A stretch of 64,000 nt of DNA from Ruegeria sediminis (GTDB taxonomy: Bacteria > Pseudomonadota > Alphaproteobacteria > Rhodobacterales > Rhodobacteraceae). The notes below the pieces were generated by a model. It ran no database searches. It saw only the letters and a program-made list of their open reading frames with translations, and had not been told where the DNA came from. This document shows, one piece after another, positions 35,466 through 46,138 of the stretch. The translations under genes were made by a program, and so were the position numbers. The stretch is taken from the NCBI RefSeq assembly GCF_005938215.1, contig NZ_VCPD01000003.1, forward strand, positions 558,001-622,000. The letters are read 5' to 3'. The first letter of the stretch is position 1. Every line of letters begins with the position of its first letter.

Positions 35466-38395
35466 GGATACAGGGAAAGGGGCTGGTCGATCGCTCCAAG
35501 TCGATCCCGTTCATGTTCGACGGCGTTCGGTACTCGGGCTGCGAGGGCGACACGCTGGCCTCGGCGCTGCTGGCGAACGGCATCCGGATGATGGGGCGGT
35601 CGTTCAAGTACCACCGTCCGCGCGGGGTGCTGACGGCGGGCAGCGAGGAGCCGAATGCACTGGTCACCGTCGGCCACGGCGCCGCGCAGGAACCGAACGT
35701 GCGCGCCACGGTGCAAGAGATCTACGCCGGGCTCGATGCGCGCAGCCAGAACCGGTGGCCGTCGCTGAATTTCGATCTGTTGGCGATGAACGATCTGGCG
35801 GCGCCGTTCTTTGGCGCCGGGTTTTACTACAAGACCTTCATGTGGCCCAAGAGCTTCTGGGAAAAGGTCTATGAGCCGGCCATCCGGCGCGCGGCGGGGC
35901 TTGGGGCGTTGTCGGGGCAGGGCAATGTTGACAAGTACGAACGCGCGTTTGCGTTCTGCGACCTCCTGGTGATCGGCGCGGGGCCTGCGGGCCTGATGGC
36001 GGCGCTGTCGGCGGGGCGGGCCGGTGCCGACGTGATCCTGGCCGACGAAGACAGCCGGATGGGTGGCCGTCTGCTGGCGGAAACCCACGAGGTCGATGGC
36101 AAGCCGGGGCATGTCTGGGTGGACGAGGTTCTGGCCGAACTGAGATCGATGGACAACGTGCGCCTGATGACGCGGACCACCGTGGCCGGCGCTTATGATC
36201 ACGGGACCTTTGCCGCGCTGGAGCGTGTTCTTCACCATGACGGGCGCCGACCGCACGGCGCGCCGCTCGAGACCTTCTGGCGCATCGTCGCCAAACGCTC
36301 GGTGCTGGCGGCCGGGGCGTTGGAACGGCCGGTCGCGTTCCGCGACAACGACCGCCCCGGCATCATGACGGCGGGGGCGGTGCGGGCCTATCTGAACCGC
36401 TGGGGCGTCAGTGCGGGCAAGAACGTGACCGTGTTCGGCAACACCAATGACATCCACCGCACCGCGCGCGATCTGCTCGATGCGGGCGTGCATGTGGCGG
36501 CAGTGATCGACAGCCGCCACGACGCGCCCATGTCGGATGACTACCCTGTCCTGCGGGGGGCGCAGGTCTGCGGAAGCGCCGGTCGCAAGGGGCTGGAGGC
36601 CATCACCGTCCGCCGGGCGAGCGGCGAGGAACGGATCCAGACCGACTGCCTGGCGATGACCGGCGGCTGGAACCCGTCTGTGCACCTGACCTGCCATATG
36701 AACGGCCGCCCGACCTGGCAGCGCGACATCGCCGCCTTCGTACCGACACCGGGCGCGATCCCCGGAATGGTCACGGCGGGCGCCTGCAACGGGTCCTTCT
36801 CGACCGCGGCCTGTCTGCGCGAAGGCATTGCCGCCGCGGGCGAGGTGCTAGGCGATCTCGGGTTCAAGGTGCCGGAGATGTCCGCGCCGAAGGCCGAGGA
36901 CTCGGCCTACGAAATCGCGCAACTCTGGGCGGTTCCGGGCAAAGGGCGCGCCTGGCTCGATTTCCAGAACGATGTCACTGTCAAGGACGTGAAGCAGGCA
37001 GCGGTCGAGAATTTCCGGTCGGTCGAGCACATGAAGCGCTACACCACGCAAGGTATGGCGACCGACCAGGGCAAGAACTCGAACGTGGCGGCCCTTGCGG
37101 TGCTGGCGGATGCCACCGGGCGCGGGATTTCCGAGACGGGCACCACGACCTTCCGTCCACCGTATTCTCCGGTGGCCATTGCTGCCTTGGGTGCGGGGGC
37201 CGAAGGCAAGGGGTTCAAGCCGCAGCGCTTCACCACGTCGCACAAGGCAAGCATCGCGCGCGGCGCGCCGATGATCGAGGCGGGACTCTGGTATCGCCCG
37301 AGCTATTTTCCGAAGGCGGGCGAGACCACCTGGCGGGACTCCTGCGACCGCGAAGTGCGGATGGTGCGCGAGGCGGTCGGCGTTTGCGATGTCTCGACTC
37401 TGGGCAAGATCGACATCCAGGGCCCGGACGCGGGCGAGTTCCTTGATTTCGTCTACACCAACATGTTCTCGACGCTGAAGGTGGGGCGCACGCGCTATGG
37501 CCTGATGCTGCGCGAGGACGGATACGTGATGGACGACGGCACCACCGCGCGGCTGGGCGAGCAGCACTTCCTGATGACCACCACCACCGCCGCGGCGGGC
37601 GAGGTGATGAAACATCTGGAGTTTGTGCATCAGGGGCTGAGGCCGGATCTGGACGTGTGCTTTACCTCGGTCACCGAGCAATGGGCGCAGTTTGCGGTCG
37701 CCGGCCCGAAATCGCGCGATTTGCTGAACGATCTGCTGGATGAGCCGCTGAGCGATCAGAACTGGCCCTTCATGGCCTGTGGCCCGGTCAAGGTGCTGGG
37801 CATCGAAGGGCGGCTGTTCCGGATCTCTTTCTCGGGCGAACATGCCTACGAGATCGCGGTGCCGTCGCGCTATGGCGCAAGCCTCTACGACGTGCTGACC
37901 AAGCGCGCCGAGGCGCTGGGCGGCGGGCCCTACGGGATGGAGGCGCTGAACGTTCTGCGGATCGAAAAAGGCCACATCACCCATGCCGAGATCCACGGCC
38001 GGACCACGGCTTACGACATCGGCATGGAGAGGATGGTCTCGCAGAAAAAGGACTGCATCGGCAAGACGATGTCACAGCGTCCAGGTCTCGAGGAAACCGG
38101 CCGCGAGCGGCTGGTGGGACTGAAGCCGATCGGAGAAAGCAAGCAGTTGCTGGCCGGCGCGCACCTCTACAAGGAGGAAGCCGAGCCCAGGCGCGTCAAC
38201 GATCAGGGCTATGTGACATCGGTCTGCTACTCGCCGACCCTCGGCCACATGATCGGGCTGGCGTTTCTGGCCGATGGGCCGGAGCGGCATGGCGAGACGG
38301 TCAAGATGGTGGATGGGTTGCGCGGGGTAACGACGCTTTGCGAAGTGGTGAACCCGATCTTCTTTGACCCCGAGGGAGGGCGTGTGCGTGGATAA
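35462..38395 (+). CDS. soxA: Sarcosine oxidase subunit alpha
   Basis: A 977-residue subunit. The N-terminal ~100 residues form a 2Fe-2S-ferredoxin-like fold without the cluster cysteines (GVRYSGCEGDTLASALLANG). An NAD-binding domain follows (GAGPAGLMAALSAGRAGAD at ~170), and the C-terminal ~380 residues are a GCV_T aminomethyltransferase domain that binds tetrahydrofolate and captures formaldehyde as methylene-THF. The start at 35462 overlaps soxD (ATGA); the same frame runs upstream inside soxD, but that is a shadow. Overlaps soxG by 8 bp. Confidence 0.96.
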   Translation: MRIQGKGLVDRSKSIPFMFDGVRYSGCEGDTLASALLANGIRMMGRSFKYHRPRGVLTAGSEEPNALVTVGHGAAQEPNVRATVQEIYAGLDARSQNRWPSLNFDLLAMNDLAAPFFGAGFYYKTFMWPKSFWEKVYEPAIRRAAGLGALSGQGNVDKYERAFAFCDLLVIGAGPAGLMAALSAGRAGADVILADEDSRMGGRLLAETHEVDGKPGHVWVDEVLAELRSMDNVRLMTRTTVAGAYDHGTFAALERVLHHDGRRPHGAPLETFWRIVAKRSVLAAGALERPVAFRDNDRPGIMTAGAVRAYLNRWGVSAGKNVTVFGNTNDIHRTARDLLDAGVHVAAVIDSRHDAPMSDDYPVLRGAQVCGSAGRKGLEAITVRRASGEERIQTDCLAMTGGWNPSVHLTCHMNGRPTWQRDIAAFVPTPGAIPGMVTAGACNGSFSTAACLREGIAAAGEVLGDLGFKVPEMSAPKAEDSAYEIAQLWAVPGKGRAWLDFQNDVTVKDVKQAAVENFRSVEHMKRYTTQGMATDQGKNSNVAALAVLADATGRGISETGTTTFRPPYSPVAIAALGAGAEGKGFKPQRFTTSHKASIARGAPMIEAGLWYRPSYFPKAGETTWRDSCDREVRMVREAVGVCDVSTLGKIDIQGPDAGEFLDFVYTNMFSTLKVGRTRYGLMLREDGYVMDDGTTARLGEQHFLMTTTTAAAGEVMKHLEFVHQGLRPDLDVCFTSVTEQWAQFAVAGPKSRDLLNDLLDEPLSDQNWPFMACGPVKVLGIEGRLFRISFSGEHAYEIAVPSRYGASLYDVLTKRAEALGGGPYGMEALNVLRIEKGHITHAEIHGRTTAYDIGMERMVSQKKDCIGKTMSQRPGLEETGRERLVGLKPIGESKQLLAGAHLYKEEAEPRRVNDQGYVTSVCYSPTLGHMIGLAFLADGPERHGETVKMVDGLRGVTTLCEVVNPIFFDPEGGRVRG

Positions 38396-38933
38396 GCTGA
38401 TTGCCAAAAGCCCCTGCGAAGGGTTGCTGCCGCTGACCGTTGGTTCGGTGACGCTGACCGAAGAGGAACCGGGGGTGATGACCTCGGTCGCACCGTACAA
38501 GGGCTGCGAAGAAGCACTGTCCGAGGCGTTGAAGGCCGCGCATGGCATGGGCTACCCGGCTGCCAATCGCGCCACCGGGCGGGCCGGGTCACGCGCCGTC
38601 TGGTTCGGGCACGGGCAGGCGATGCTGATCGGGCCGGTTCCGGATGCCACGTTGAGCGAACATGCCGCGATCGTGGATCAGTCGGATGCCTGGGCCGTCG
38701 TCCGGCTTGAGGGCGAAGGGGCCGAGGACGTTTTGGCGCGCCTCGTTCCGGTCGATCTGCGGGCCGCCCATTTCAAGCGCGGGCACACGGTGCGCAGCCT
38801 GCTGTTCCACATGACGGCATCGATCACGCGGGTCGGCGACACTGCGTTCCAGATCATGGTCTTCCGTTCGATGGCCGAGACCCTTGTGCATGATCTGAAA
38901 ACGGCGATGGAAGGTGTGGCCGCGCGCGGTTAA
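38388..38933 (+). CDS. soxG: Sarcosine oxidase subunit gamma
   Basis: A 181-residue subunit of normal length, related in fold to the aminomethyltransferase family and needed for the heterotetramer. Typical segments are YPAANRATGRAGSRAVWFG and ILRHDA-type positions replaced by DQSDAWAVVRLEGEGAEDVLARLVPVDL. I use the GTG at 38388, inside the soxA stop region with GAGGGAGG upstream; the frame is open slightly further. Completes the soxBDAG operon. Confidence 0.93.
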   Translation: MDKLIAKSPCEGLLPLTVGSVTLTEEEPGVMTSVAPYKGCEEALSEALKAAHGMGYPAANRATGRAGSRAVWFGHGQAMLIGPVPDATLSEHAAIVDQSDAWAVVRLEGEGAEDVLARLVPVDLRAAHFKRGHTVRSLLFHMTASITRVGDTAFQIMVFRSMAETLVHDLKTAMEGVAARG

Positions 38934-38974
38934 GCTGCGCGCGCCACATTGCAATGATTCCGGGAGACCGCCTG

Positions 38975-39274
38975 ATGTTCCGCCTTGCCCTTGCCGCCAC
39001 CCTGCTGGCCTCGCCCCTGGCCGCCGCCGAAACCAAGCAACAGAGTTGCCAGTACCAGGCGGATGTGGTGGCCGCGATCCAGCAGGCGCGGCTGGACCGG
39101 GTGAAGGAGCGGCAGGTGCCGCAGGCAATTGCCGACACGAACCCTTCCTGGCCCGAAAACTACAATGCCGCCATCCCGCTGATCACGCCCTGGGTTTACG
39201 AACAAAAGATGCGCGACGTGCGTGAAAAGGACCTGGGTGCGGCCTGGCTGGAGCTGTGTCTCAAGCAGCCTTGA
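38975..39274 (+). CDS. Small secreted protein of unknown function
   Basis: A 99-residue protein with a signal peptide (MFRLALAATLLASPLAAAE) and a helical mature part with two Cys residues (CQYQADVVAAIQQARLDRVKER ... LELC) that may pair in the periplasm. ATG 38975 follows GGGAG. It comes 41 bp after soxG and may be read from the sox transcript, but I see no functional link. No family recognised. Confidence 0.72.
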   Translation: MFRLALAATLLASPLAAAETKQQSCQYQADVVAAIQQARLDRVKERQVPQAIADTNPSWPENYNAAIPLITPWVYEQKMRDVREKDLGAAWLELCLKQP

Positions 39275-39352
39275 TCCACATTCGCGAATTTGACTGTGGA
39301 CAATGCGCGCCGGGTCCTTGGCGAGCGTTTCCGTTTCTGCCAGATTTAGCAC

Positions 39353-41305
39353 ATGTCACTGCCCCCGGGATTCCTGGATGAGTTGCGCACCCGCCTGAGT
39401 CTGTCTCAGGTCGTCGGGCGCAAGGTCATGTGGGACGCGCGCAAGTCCAATCAGGGCAAGGGCGACATGTGGGCGCCGTGCCCCTTCCACCACGAAAAGA
39501 CGGCCTCGTTCCACGTGGACGACCGCAAAGGGTACTATTACTGCTTCGGTTGCCACGCCAAGGGCGACGCGATCAGTTTCGTGAAGGAGACCGAGAACGT
39601 CTCGTTCATCGAAGCGGTGGAGATTTTGGCCCGCGAAGCCGGGATGACCATGCCTGCCCGCGATCCCAAGGCGCAGGAAAAGCAGGATCGCCGGACTCAG
39701 TTGGCCGAGGTGATGGAGCAGGCGGTGCAGTTCTTCCGCCTGCAACTGAGCACAGGCGCCGGTACCGCGGCACGGGACTACATCACGCGCCGCGGGTTGA
39801 CGGGCCAGTCGATGGACCGGTGGGAGATCGGCTTCGCGCCGGACGGCTGGCAGAACCTGTGGGATCACCTGCGGGGCAAGAACGTGGCCGAGGAACTGAT
39901 CCTGGGCGCGGGACTGGCCAAGCCTTCGACCAAGGGGGGCAAGCCCTATGACACGTTCCGCAACCGGATCATGTTCCCAATCCGCGACGTGCGCGGGCGC
40001 TGCGTCGCCTTTGGCGGCAGGGCGATGGACCCGAATGACGGCGCCAAATACCTGAACTCTCCAGAAACCGACCTCTTCGACAAGGGCCGAAGCCTGTACA
40101 ATCACGGACCTGCGCGTCAGGCTGCTGGGCAGGGACAGCCCTTGATCGTGGCCGAGGGATACATGGACGTGATCGCACTGTCCGAAGCGGGGTTCGGCGC
40201 TGCCGTGGCGCCCCTGGGGACCGCGATCACCGAGCATCAACTTCAACTCTTGTGGCGGATCGCGGACGAGCCGGTCATCGCGCTGGATGGCGACACCGCC
40301 GGGCTGCGCGCGGCGATGCGCGTGATCGACCTGGCCCTGCCGCTTTTGCAAGCGGGGAAGTCGGTGCGTTTTGCGCTGATGCCCGAGGGCAAGGATCCCG
40401 ATGACCTGATCCGGGCCGAAGGTCCCGGCGCCGTGCAGGCCGTTCTGGAGCGGGCAATTCCCATGGTCCAGCTGTTGTGGCAACGCGAAACCGAGGGCAA
40501 GGTTTTCGACAGCCCCGAGCGCAAGGCCGCCTTGGACAAGGCGCTACGCGAGAAGATCAAGCTGATCCGCGACCCTTCGATCCGGACCCACTACGGGCAG
40601 GAGATCAAGGATCTGCGCTGGCAGTTGTTCCGCCCCAAGCGGCAGCCGCGCCCCGGAGGGTGGCAGCCGCGTGGCGCGTGGAAACCCGAGAAAGCGCCGG
40701 CTACCGCCGGTGTCCGGACATCCTATCTGGCCGCGTCCGGCGAGGATGCGCAGACCCGTATGCGCGAAGCGGTCATTCTGGCCGCGGCGATCTCGACCCC
40801 GGCGGTCGTCGTGCAGTTCGAGCAACAGCTTGAGGAAATGGACTGCCGCGATCCGGACCACGCGGCCCTTCGCGAAGCGATCCTGCGCCACGCGATCGAT
40901 GATCCGGACAACCTGAAAGACCACATCGTGGACTCCGTTGGGGCCGAACCCCTTGAAAACCTGTTGGGGCTTCGCCATGTGGCAATAAGCCCCTGTGTGC
41001 GAAGACCCGGCGACGTCGAACTGGCCGAGATGACCCTGGCCGAAGAACTCGCAAAACTCCAGGCACAACGCGGGCTCGATGCCGAGATTGCAGAAGCCGA
41101 GGAGGAATTGTCCGATTTGGCCGATGAAGCGTTGACATGGCGGCTGAAACAGGCCGCGGAACAGCGAAACCGCGCCAGTCGCAGCCAGAACGAGGACAAG
41201 GCCATTTTTGACGTTGCGGACAACGGCGCGAGGATAAATCGCGATGAACGTCAGGCCTTCGAGGCGATCATGTCCGGCATCAAGTTTGAGCGGAAGCGCC
41301 GGTGA
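39353..41305 (+). CDS. dnaG: DNA primase
   Basis: A 650-residue primase that makes RNA primers at the fork. The CHC2 zinc finger is at residues 43-67 (CPFHHEKTASFHVDD ... YYYCFGC). The TOPRIM catalytic core contains VAEGYMDVIALSEAG and the acidic run IALDGDTAG, and the C-terminal ~150 residues are the helicase-binding domain. Length and motifs are normal. It precedes rpoD by 114 bp, the conserved dnaG-rpoD order. Confidence 0.97.
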   Translation: MSLPPGFLDELRTRLSLSQVVGRKVMWDARKSNQGKGDMWAPCPFHHEKTASFHVDDRKGYYYCFGCHAKGDAISFVKETENVSFIEAVEILAREAGMTMPARDPKAQEKQDRRTQLAEVMEQAVQFFRLQLSTGAGTAARDYITRRGLTGQSMDRWEIGFAPDGWQNLWDHLRGKNVAEELILGAGLAKPSTKGGKPYDTFRNRIMFPIRDVRGRCVAFGGRAMDPNDGAKYLNSPETDLFDKGRSLYNHGPARQAAGQGQPLIVAEGYMDVIALSEAGFGAAVAPLGTAITEHQLQLLWRIADEPVIALDGDTAGLRAAMRVIDLALPLLQAGKSVRFALMPEGKDPDDLIRAEGPGAVQAVLERAIPMVQLLWQRETEGKVFDSPERKAALDKALREKIKLIRDPSIRTHYGQEIKDLRWQLFRPKRQPRPGGWQPRGAWKPEKAPATAGVRTSYLAASGEDAQTRMREAVILAAAISTPAVVVQFEQQLEEMDCRDPDHAALREAILRHAIDDPDNLKDHIVDSVGAEPLENLLGLRHVAISPCVRRPGDVELAEMTLAEELAKLQAQRGLDAEIAEAEEELSDLADEALTWRLKQAAEQRNRASRSQNEDKAIFDVADNGARINRDERQAFEAIMSGIKFERKRR

Positions 41306-41419
41306 GCGTGCGTTTTCCAGAGGAACAGCCAAAGAAAAACGGGTAAACGGGTGGCCGAATCAATTCTTCGCGCTAATGATTCGGTTCCAACGAATCACCC
41401 ATCCCTGCAGGAGCACTGA

Positions 41420-43402
<1,983 letters not shown>

Positions 43403-43406
43403 ATTC

Positions 43407-43434
43407 AAAGGCGCCTCGTTCAAGGCGCCTTTTT
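43407..43434 (+). terminator. Rho-independent terminator after rpoD
   Basis: AAAGGCGCCT (43407-43416) pairs perfectly over 10 bp with AGGCGCCTTT (43423-43432), with a 6-nt loop and a run of T. It begins 5 bp after the rpoD stop. Confidence 0.93.
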
Positions 43435-43569
43435 CCTTCTGCCACGTCACCAACCGGCCAAGCGGGTTGGGTGCTGGTAAGCTGTCGCAAATATCCGTGA
43501 ATTCCCCTGTGACATCAGACGGTTTCGTTCTAGGCTTTCGGTCACATGATTTCAGGGAAGGTTTGCAGG

Positions 43570-43977
43570 ATGTTCAAATTCATAGGCATCACCGTTACCG
43601 CAACGACCCTTGTTCTGGCGACACAGGCCCAGGCCTTCAGTTCCGCGAATGGCTACCGGGTCAATCAGGTGGACAATGCCGTTTTCGAAGTGATCCCGCG
43701 TGGCCGCAGCAATACCAATTTTTACTGGTGCAGCGCGTCTGACTATGCCCGCCGCGTATTGGGAGCAGGGTGGCAGGACAGAATCTACATAGCGCGTGGG
43801 TACGGCCCAAGCGTGACCACGGGGCGCAAGACTGCGGTGCAGTTCACGCTCAATCCGCAGGCAGCAGGCGTAACCCCGTTGGAGAGCGGCGGCTTCCGAA
43901 GCGGGTTGCAGGCGGGCGACAGCATGTCGGTGCAACAGGCGAACGCGTATTGCGATCCGTTCCCGGCCCGGTTCTGA
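43570..43977 (+). CDS. Secreted protein of unknown function
   Basis: A 135-residue protein. The start at ATG 43570 opens a signal peptide (MFKFIGITVTATTLVLATQAQA). The mature part has two Cys residues (YWCSASDYARRVLGAGW ... NAYCDP) and a Gly/Ser-rich centre. It looks like a small soluble periplasmic protein; I do not recognise a family with certainty, although short Rhodobacteraceae proteins with this FYWCSASDYA pattern seem familiar. It is monocistronic and followed by yjbQ after 43 bp. Confidence 0.75.
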   Translation: MFKFIGITVTATTLVLATQAQAFSSANGYRVNQVDNAVFEVIPRGRSNTNFYWCSASDYARRVLGAGWQDRIYIARGYGPSVTTGRKTAVQFTLNPQAAGVTPLESGGFRSGLQAGDSMSVQQANAYCDPFPARF

Positions 43978-44020
43978 ATCGGAATTGCATCACCTCAACA
44001 TTTGAGCGCAATAGCCAGTC

Positions 44021-44434
44021 ATGCAGCACGAATTCCTGATTTCCACACGGGGGCAGGGCCTTTACGAATTCACTTCGCAGGTGCGGGATTGGCTGCGCCC
44101 CTGCGGCCACGACGGTCTGTTGACTCTTTTCGTGCGCCATACGTCCTGCTCGCTTTTGATACAGGAAAATGCCGACCCCGAAGTGCAGACCGACCTGCAG
44201 GCGTTCTTTGAACGGTTGGTGCCGCACTCGGATCACCCGTCCATGTCCTACCTGCGTCACACATACGAAGGGCCGGACGACATGCCGGCGCACATCAAGG
44301 CGGTGATGATGCCGGTATCCCTGTCGATACCGGTGAGCGGAGGTGTTCCGGCACTGGGTACCTGGCAGGGGGTTTTTCTCTTTGAACACAGACGCTCGCC
44401 ACATACTCGCAAGGTCATGGCGCACCTCGGATGA
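44021..44434 (+). CDS. yjbQ: YjbQ family protein (UPF0047)
   Basis: A 137-residue single-domain protein. Family motifs are VRHTSCSLLIQENADPEVQTDL (residues 45-66) and SVSGGVPALGTWQGVFLFEHR-like IPVSGGVPALGTWQGVFLFE near the C-terminus; a SDHPSM segment lies between. Proteins of this family have weak thiamine-phosphate synthase activity and were annotated as such, but the physiological role is unclear. It precedes nrdR by 121 bp with a separate leader. Confidence 0.92.
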   Translation: MQHEFLISTRGQGLYEFTSQVRDWLRPCGHDGLLTLFVRHTSCSLLIQENADPEVQTDLQAFFERLVPHSDHPSMSYLRHTYEGPDDMPAHIKAVMMPVSLSIPVSGGVPALGTWQGVFLFEHRRSPHTRKVMAHLG

Positions 44435-44555
44435 CGCCCTTTATCTAGCGGTTTGAAATTCCTTCTACCCAAACCCTAGCGGCTGCCCTATAGTTGTGGA
44501 TAAGTGGGCCGAAGCACTCACAAAAAGAGGCGGACAAGGGACGAGGAGACGGCGG

Positions 44556-45026
44556 ATGCGCTGCCCGTTTTGCGGAAACATCGACACTCAGGTTAAGGAT
44601 TCACGGCCGGCAGAGGACCACGTGGCGATACGGCGGCGACGGTTCTGTCCGGCGTGCGGCGGGCGCTTCACCACCTATGAACGGGTGCAGTTGCGTGACC
44701 TGGTGGTCATCAAGTCGAACGGCAAGCGCGAGGATTTCGACCGCGACAAGCTGGAGCGTTCGATCCGCATCTCGATGCAGAAACGGCCCATCGATCCCGA
44801 GCGGATCGACCAGATGATCTCGGGGATCGTCCGCCGGTTGGAAAGCATGGGCGAGACCGACATTCCGTCGAGCAGGATCGGCGAGATCGTGATGGAAGCT
44901 CTGGCGCGGATCGACACTGTGGCCTATGTTCGCTTTGCAAGCGTCTACAAGAACTTCCAGGCGGCCGATGATTTCGAGGATTTCGTTCACGAATTGCGAC
45001 CGCCGCAGCCATCGACCGAAGAGTGA
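44556..45026 (+). CDS. nrdR: Transcriptional repressor NrdR
   Basis: A 156-residue regulator that represses ribonucleotide reductase genes by sensing dATP/ATP. The N-terminal zinc ribbon uses C3, C6, C31 and C34 (MRCPFCGN ... FCPACGG), followed by an ATP-cone domain ([20 protein letters not shown]). The start at ATG 44556 is the family start; the frame extends 20 codons further upstream without homology. The stop overlaps the ribD GTG start, and NrdR-RibD linkage is widely conserved. Confidence 0.96.
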   Translation: MRCPFCGNIDTQVKDSRPAEDHVAIRRRRFCPACGGRFTTYERVQLRDLVVIKSNGKREDFDRDKLERSIRISMQKRPIDPERIDQMISGIVRRLESMGETDIPSSRIGEIVMEALARIDTVAYVRFASVYKNFQAADDFEDFVHELRPPQPSTEE

Positions 45027-46123
45027 GCGAAAAAGATAACCGATTCATGGCGCTGGCCCTGTCGCTGGGTCGGCGCGGCCAAGGCACGTCTTGGCCCAAC
45101 CCGGCCGTCGGCTGCGTCATCGTGCGCGACGGCCGCATCGTAGGGCGCGGCTGGACGCAGCCGGGTGGCCGGCCGCACGGGGAAACCGAGGCGCTGGCGC
45201 AGGCCGGCGAGGCGGCACGGGGCGCCACGGCCTATGTATCCCTCGAACCTTGCGCGCATCATGGGCGCACCCCTCCTTGCGCCGAGGCGCTGATCGCTGC
45301 CGGGGTGGCACGCGTCGTCTGCGCTGTGGAGGACAGTGATCCGCGCGTCGCCGGCCAGGGCATCGCCATGCTGCGCGAGGCGGGGATCAAGGTGACGACA
45401 GGGGTATTGCGCGATCAGGCGGCGCGGGATCACGCGGGGTTCTTCCTGAAAACGGAACAGGGGCGCCCTCTGGTCACATTGAAGCTGGCCAGCAGTTTCG
45501 ATGGCCGGATCGCCACGGCGACCGGCCAGAGCAAATGGATCACGGGTCCCGAGGCGCGTCGCGCTGTGCATGCGATGCGTGCGCGCCACGATGCGGTGAT
45601 GGTGGGCGCCGGCACCGCGCGCGCCGACGATCCTTCGCTGACCGTGCGGGACATCGGCGTGGCGCATCAACCGGTGCGCGTGGTCGTGTCCCGGCACCTG
45701 GATCTGCCGCTGATGGGTCAGTTGGCCCGGACGGCGAAGGAAAACCCCGTCTGGCTTTGCCACGGTCCAGGCGCGGATTCCGAGCGCGCCAGGGCGTGGG
45801 AAGGGCTGGGCGCGCGCCTCGTGCCCTGTGCCGTTCACGGTTCGCAGATCGACACGGCGGATTTACTTCAGCAGCTTGGGAATGCAGGGCTTACACGCGT
45901 CTTTTGCGAGGGCGGGTCGGCCTTGGCCGCCTCGCTGCTGGCCGACGACCTTGTGGATGAGCTTGTCGGCTTTTCGGCCGGGCTGGCGATCGGCGCCGAA
46001 GGACTTCCCGCGATCGGCGTGCTGGGGTTGAACCGGCTTGAAGACGCGCCCCGGTTCGAACTTGTCGAAACGCGGGCGGTCGGTCCGGACATCCTGCATC
46101 ATTGGAGCCGCGCGCTCGGCTGA
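45023..46123 (+). CDS. ribD: Bifunctional riboflavin biosynthesis deaminase/reductase RibD
   Basis: A 366-residue enzyme catalysing the second and third steps of riboflavin synthesis. The N-terminal zinc deaminase domain has [10 protein letters not shown] and [16 protein letters not shown], and the C-terminal domain (about 145-366) is the NADPH-dependent reductase with [12 protein letters not shown] and [15 protein letters not shown]. The GTG start overlaps the nrdR stop. The riboflavin genes continue only after three antisense capsule genes, so ribD is separated from ribE by 4.7 kb. Confidence 0.96.
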   Translation: MSEKDNRFMALALSLGRRGQGTSWPNPAVGCVIVRDGRIVGRGWTQPGGRPHGETEALAQAGEAARGATAYVSLEPCAHHGRTPPCAEALIAAGVARVVCAVEDSDPRVAGQGIAMLREAGIKVTTGVLRDQAARDHAGFFLKTEQGRPLVTLKLASSFDGRIATATGQSKWITGPEARRAVHAMRARHDAVMVGAGTARADDPSLTVRDIGVAHQPVRVVVSRHLDLPLMGQLARTAKENPVWLCHGPGADSERARAWEGLGARLVPCAVHGSQIDTADLLQQLGNAGLTRVFCEGGSALAASLLADDLVDELVGFSAGLAIGAEGLPAIGVLGLNRLEDAPRFELVETRAVGPDILHHWSRALG

Positions 46124-46138
46124 AGGTAAAACAGACCG